Assembly: GCA_017444045.1 (NCBI GenBank)
Contig: JAFSXO010000180.1
Location: forward strand, 1-14,340
Reading direction: 5' to 3'
Source: a bacterium
GTDB lineage: Bacteria > Vulcanimicrobiota > Xenobia > Xenobiales > Xenobiaceae
Length of the DNA: 14,340 bases
Below, in pieces: positions 13,679-14,340 of the stretch. The number at the start of each line of letters is the position of its first letter. The first letter of the stretch is position 1. A program made the position numbers and the translations under genes. The notes under the pieces are model-generated. The model ran no database searches. It saw nothing but the letters and a program-made list of their open reading frames with translations, and was not told the origin of the DNA.

Positions 13679-13936
13679 ATGGCTACTAAACAGGAAATTA
13701 TCGCCAAGTATCGCGCTCATGAATACGATACCGGTTCTCCCGAGGTTCAGATCGCTCTGCTGAGCGATCGCATTGCTCACCTGACCGAGCACCTCAAGAC
13801 CCACCAGAAGGATCACCACACCCGCCGCGGTCTGCTCATGCTCGTCGGTCAGCGCCGCCGCTTGCTGCGTTACCTCACCAAGGTCGACATCAACCGCTAC
13901 CGTTCTATCGTGGAGAGACTCGGTCTGCGCCGTTAG
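13679..13936 (+). CDS. rpsO: 30S ribosomal protein S15, 85 aa
   Basis: S15 binds the central domain of 16S rRNA as a primary assembly protein. The full family pattern is present: TKQEIIAKYR (3-12), HEYDTGSPEVQIALLSDRI (14-32), LTEHLKTHQKDHHTRRGL (35-52) with the rRNA-contacting His and Asp residues, and VGQRRRLLRYL (56-66). The length (85 aa) is close to the usual 88-89. ATG 13679 is preceded by GGAGG (13666-13670) at eight bases, which fixes the start; the longer open frame upstream lacks S15 homology. It has its own promoter and terminator. The common downstream partner pnp is absent in this window, so the gene is monocistronic here. Confidence 0.97.
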   Translation: MATKQEIIAKYRAHEYDTGSPEVQIALLSDRIAHLTEHLKTHQKDHHTRRGLLMLVGQRRRLLRYLTKVDINRYRSIVERLGLRR

Positions 13937-14023
13937 CTTTAGGCGCAAGATGCGCAGGCAATAATTATTCATAGCGCTAAGGGTTGGCAGTTATTCGCCG
14001 ACGAGAAGCGCAAATGCTAGCAA

Positions 14024-14066
14024 AAACGCTCTGTTATTCTATAGGTATAACAGGGCGTTTTTTTTA
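14024..14066. terminator. Intrinsic terminator downstream of rpsO, possibly bidirectional
   Basis: AAACGCTCTGTTAT (14024-14037) pairs with ATAACAGGGCGTTT (14047-14060), a 14-bp stem with one G-T pair and a nine-base loop, followed by eight T (14058-14065). A run of five A on the left side (14022-14026) would serve as the T-tract on the other strand. Confidence 0.92.
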
Positions 14067-14090
14067 TGCAATGCTTATAAGTTAGTATTT

Positions 14091-14106
14091 CGCGAACATG
14101 TTCGCG
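14091..14106. repeat. Perfect 16-bp palindrome CGCGAACATGTTCGCG
   Basis: The sequence equals its own reverse complement over 16 bp. It contains CGAAC-AT-GTTCG, like a Gram-positive LexA (SOS) box but with two central bases instead of four. It could be a dimeric-regulator operator for a gene beyond the window end, or part of the structured block that follows. Confidence 0.7.
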
Positions 14107-14110
14107 CTGC

Positions 14111-14169
14111 ACCAGCTTCCGCGCCGGCACTGCTTCGCTTCGCTCAGATGTGCCTTGCGCGGAACTGGT
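14111..14169. other. Long imperfect hairpin, possible structured RNA or cruciform
   Basis: ACCAGCTTCCGCGCCGGCAC (14111-14130) pairs with the complement of GTGCCTTGCGCGGAACTGGT (14150-14169): blocks ACCAG/CTGGT, TTCCGCGC/GCGCGGAA and GGCAC/GTGCC with small internal bulges and a loop of about 19 nt. CGCG motifs flank both sides. No T-tract follows. The nature is unknown; it could be a non-coding RNA, a repeat element or an inverted remnant. Confidence 0.55.
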
Positions 14170-14283
14170 TACGCGCTGTAATCTGCAGGTCACAGCTGGT
14201 GGGAAAACCGAGGTTTAACGCATGTTGTGTGCTAACTTATACGCTAATGTACAACGCAGCGCTAACGCACATGAATAATCAGT

Positions 14284-14320
14284 CCCAATGCCATTGATTC
14301 CTTAAGTTAATGGCATTGGG
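14284..14320. repeat. Palindrome, right copy of boundary repeat
   Basis: CCCAATGCCATT (14284-14295) and AATGGCATTGGG (14309-14320) are perfect 12-bp inverted arms around a 13-nt centre containing TTCCTTAA. It aligns with the copy at 3-36 with about five differences, all in the centre and inner arm ends. A further partial match (GCCAATG) follows at 14326-14332. The longer, more perfect arms suggest this copy is less decayed. Confidence 0.75.
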
Positions 14321-14340
14321 TGAGAGCCAATGTCGTTTAG

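Larger units (their letters stand above)
14067..14283. other. Non-coding intergenic stretch with palindromes
   Basis: Together with 13937-14066 this makes about 400 bases after rpsO without a gene; only very short open frames exist on either strand. It contains the 16-bp palindrome (14091-14106), a long imperfect hairpin (14111-14169) and three GCTAAC/T words (14231, 14243, 14261). No tRNA, T-loop signature or coding pattern was seen. Confidence 0.6.

Noticed and set aside
14091..14106. LexA/SOS box
   Set aside because: The halves CGAAC and GTTCG are separated by two bases, whereas the known Gram-positive box has four. No SOS gene is adjacent in the window.
14067..14283. tRNA or other known RNA gene
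   Set aside because: There is no acceptor/T-loop pattern such as GGTTCGAATCC. The hairpin does not match a cloverleaf.

Overview
The window is ordinary bacterial chromosome: tightly packed genes with clear Shine-Dalgarno sites, TGA used as a stop, sigma70-type promoters and intrinsic terminators. No phage, insertion sequence, CRISPR array or tRNA was seen. The taxon cannot be fixed from the sequence. From memory, the central gene set (a DUF6754-type membrane protein with a MutL-like ASKHA ATPase and companions) occurs in deep-branching, mostly anaerobic phyla such as Chloroflexota, Armatimonadota and several candidate phyla, so I favour a lineage of that kind, without certainty. Both ends of the window carry closely related copies of one imperfect palindrome. 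That is what one would expect if this is a whole assembly contig that broke at a multicopy repeat.

Layout. (1) 65-622 (+) is an unrecognised 185-aa protein. (2) 683-2856 (-) is a two-gene unit: a flavodoxin-like NAD(P)H-dependent oxidoreductase followed by a GT39-type membrane glycosyltransferase. (3) 2857-3145 is a divergent intergenic region with a perfect TTGACT-T-AGTCAA palindrome and a candidate promoter. (4) 3146-10710 (+) is the main feature: nine co-directional genes, most separated by a few bases or overlapping. They are a degenerate SDR-like protein, a DUF6754-type protein, a six-TM protein, a bitopic protein with an extracytoplasmic domain, a second six-TM protein, a two-TM PH-like protein, a 117-aa soluble protein, the MutL-like ATPase and a beta-barrel/KOW-like protein. 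(5) 10817-13399 is an exported subtilisin-like protease ending in a CFI-box C-terminal sorting-type signal, followed by a strong terminator. (6) 13530-14066 is rpsO with its own promoter, a leader of about 110 nt and its own terminator. (7) 14067-14340 is non-coding, rich in palindromes and hairpins, and ends in the second copy of the boundary palindrome.

The most interesting item is the 7.5-kb MutL-centred cluster. Clostridial MutL is known as the ASKHA-fold companion of the B12-dependent glutamate mutase subunits (MutS/MutE), but no mutase gene is present here. Instead the ATPase sits with four integral membrane proteins, a membrane-anchored PH-like protein and a barrel protein. I infer an ATP-driven membrane-associated machine of unknown substrate. 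Two further oddities lie inside the cluster: a 15-bp perfect inverted repeat at the end of the PH-like gene, and three tandem 10-bp repeats, each making a TATAAT box, just before the soluble/ATPase/barrel genes.
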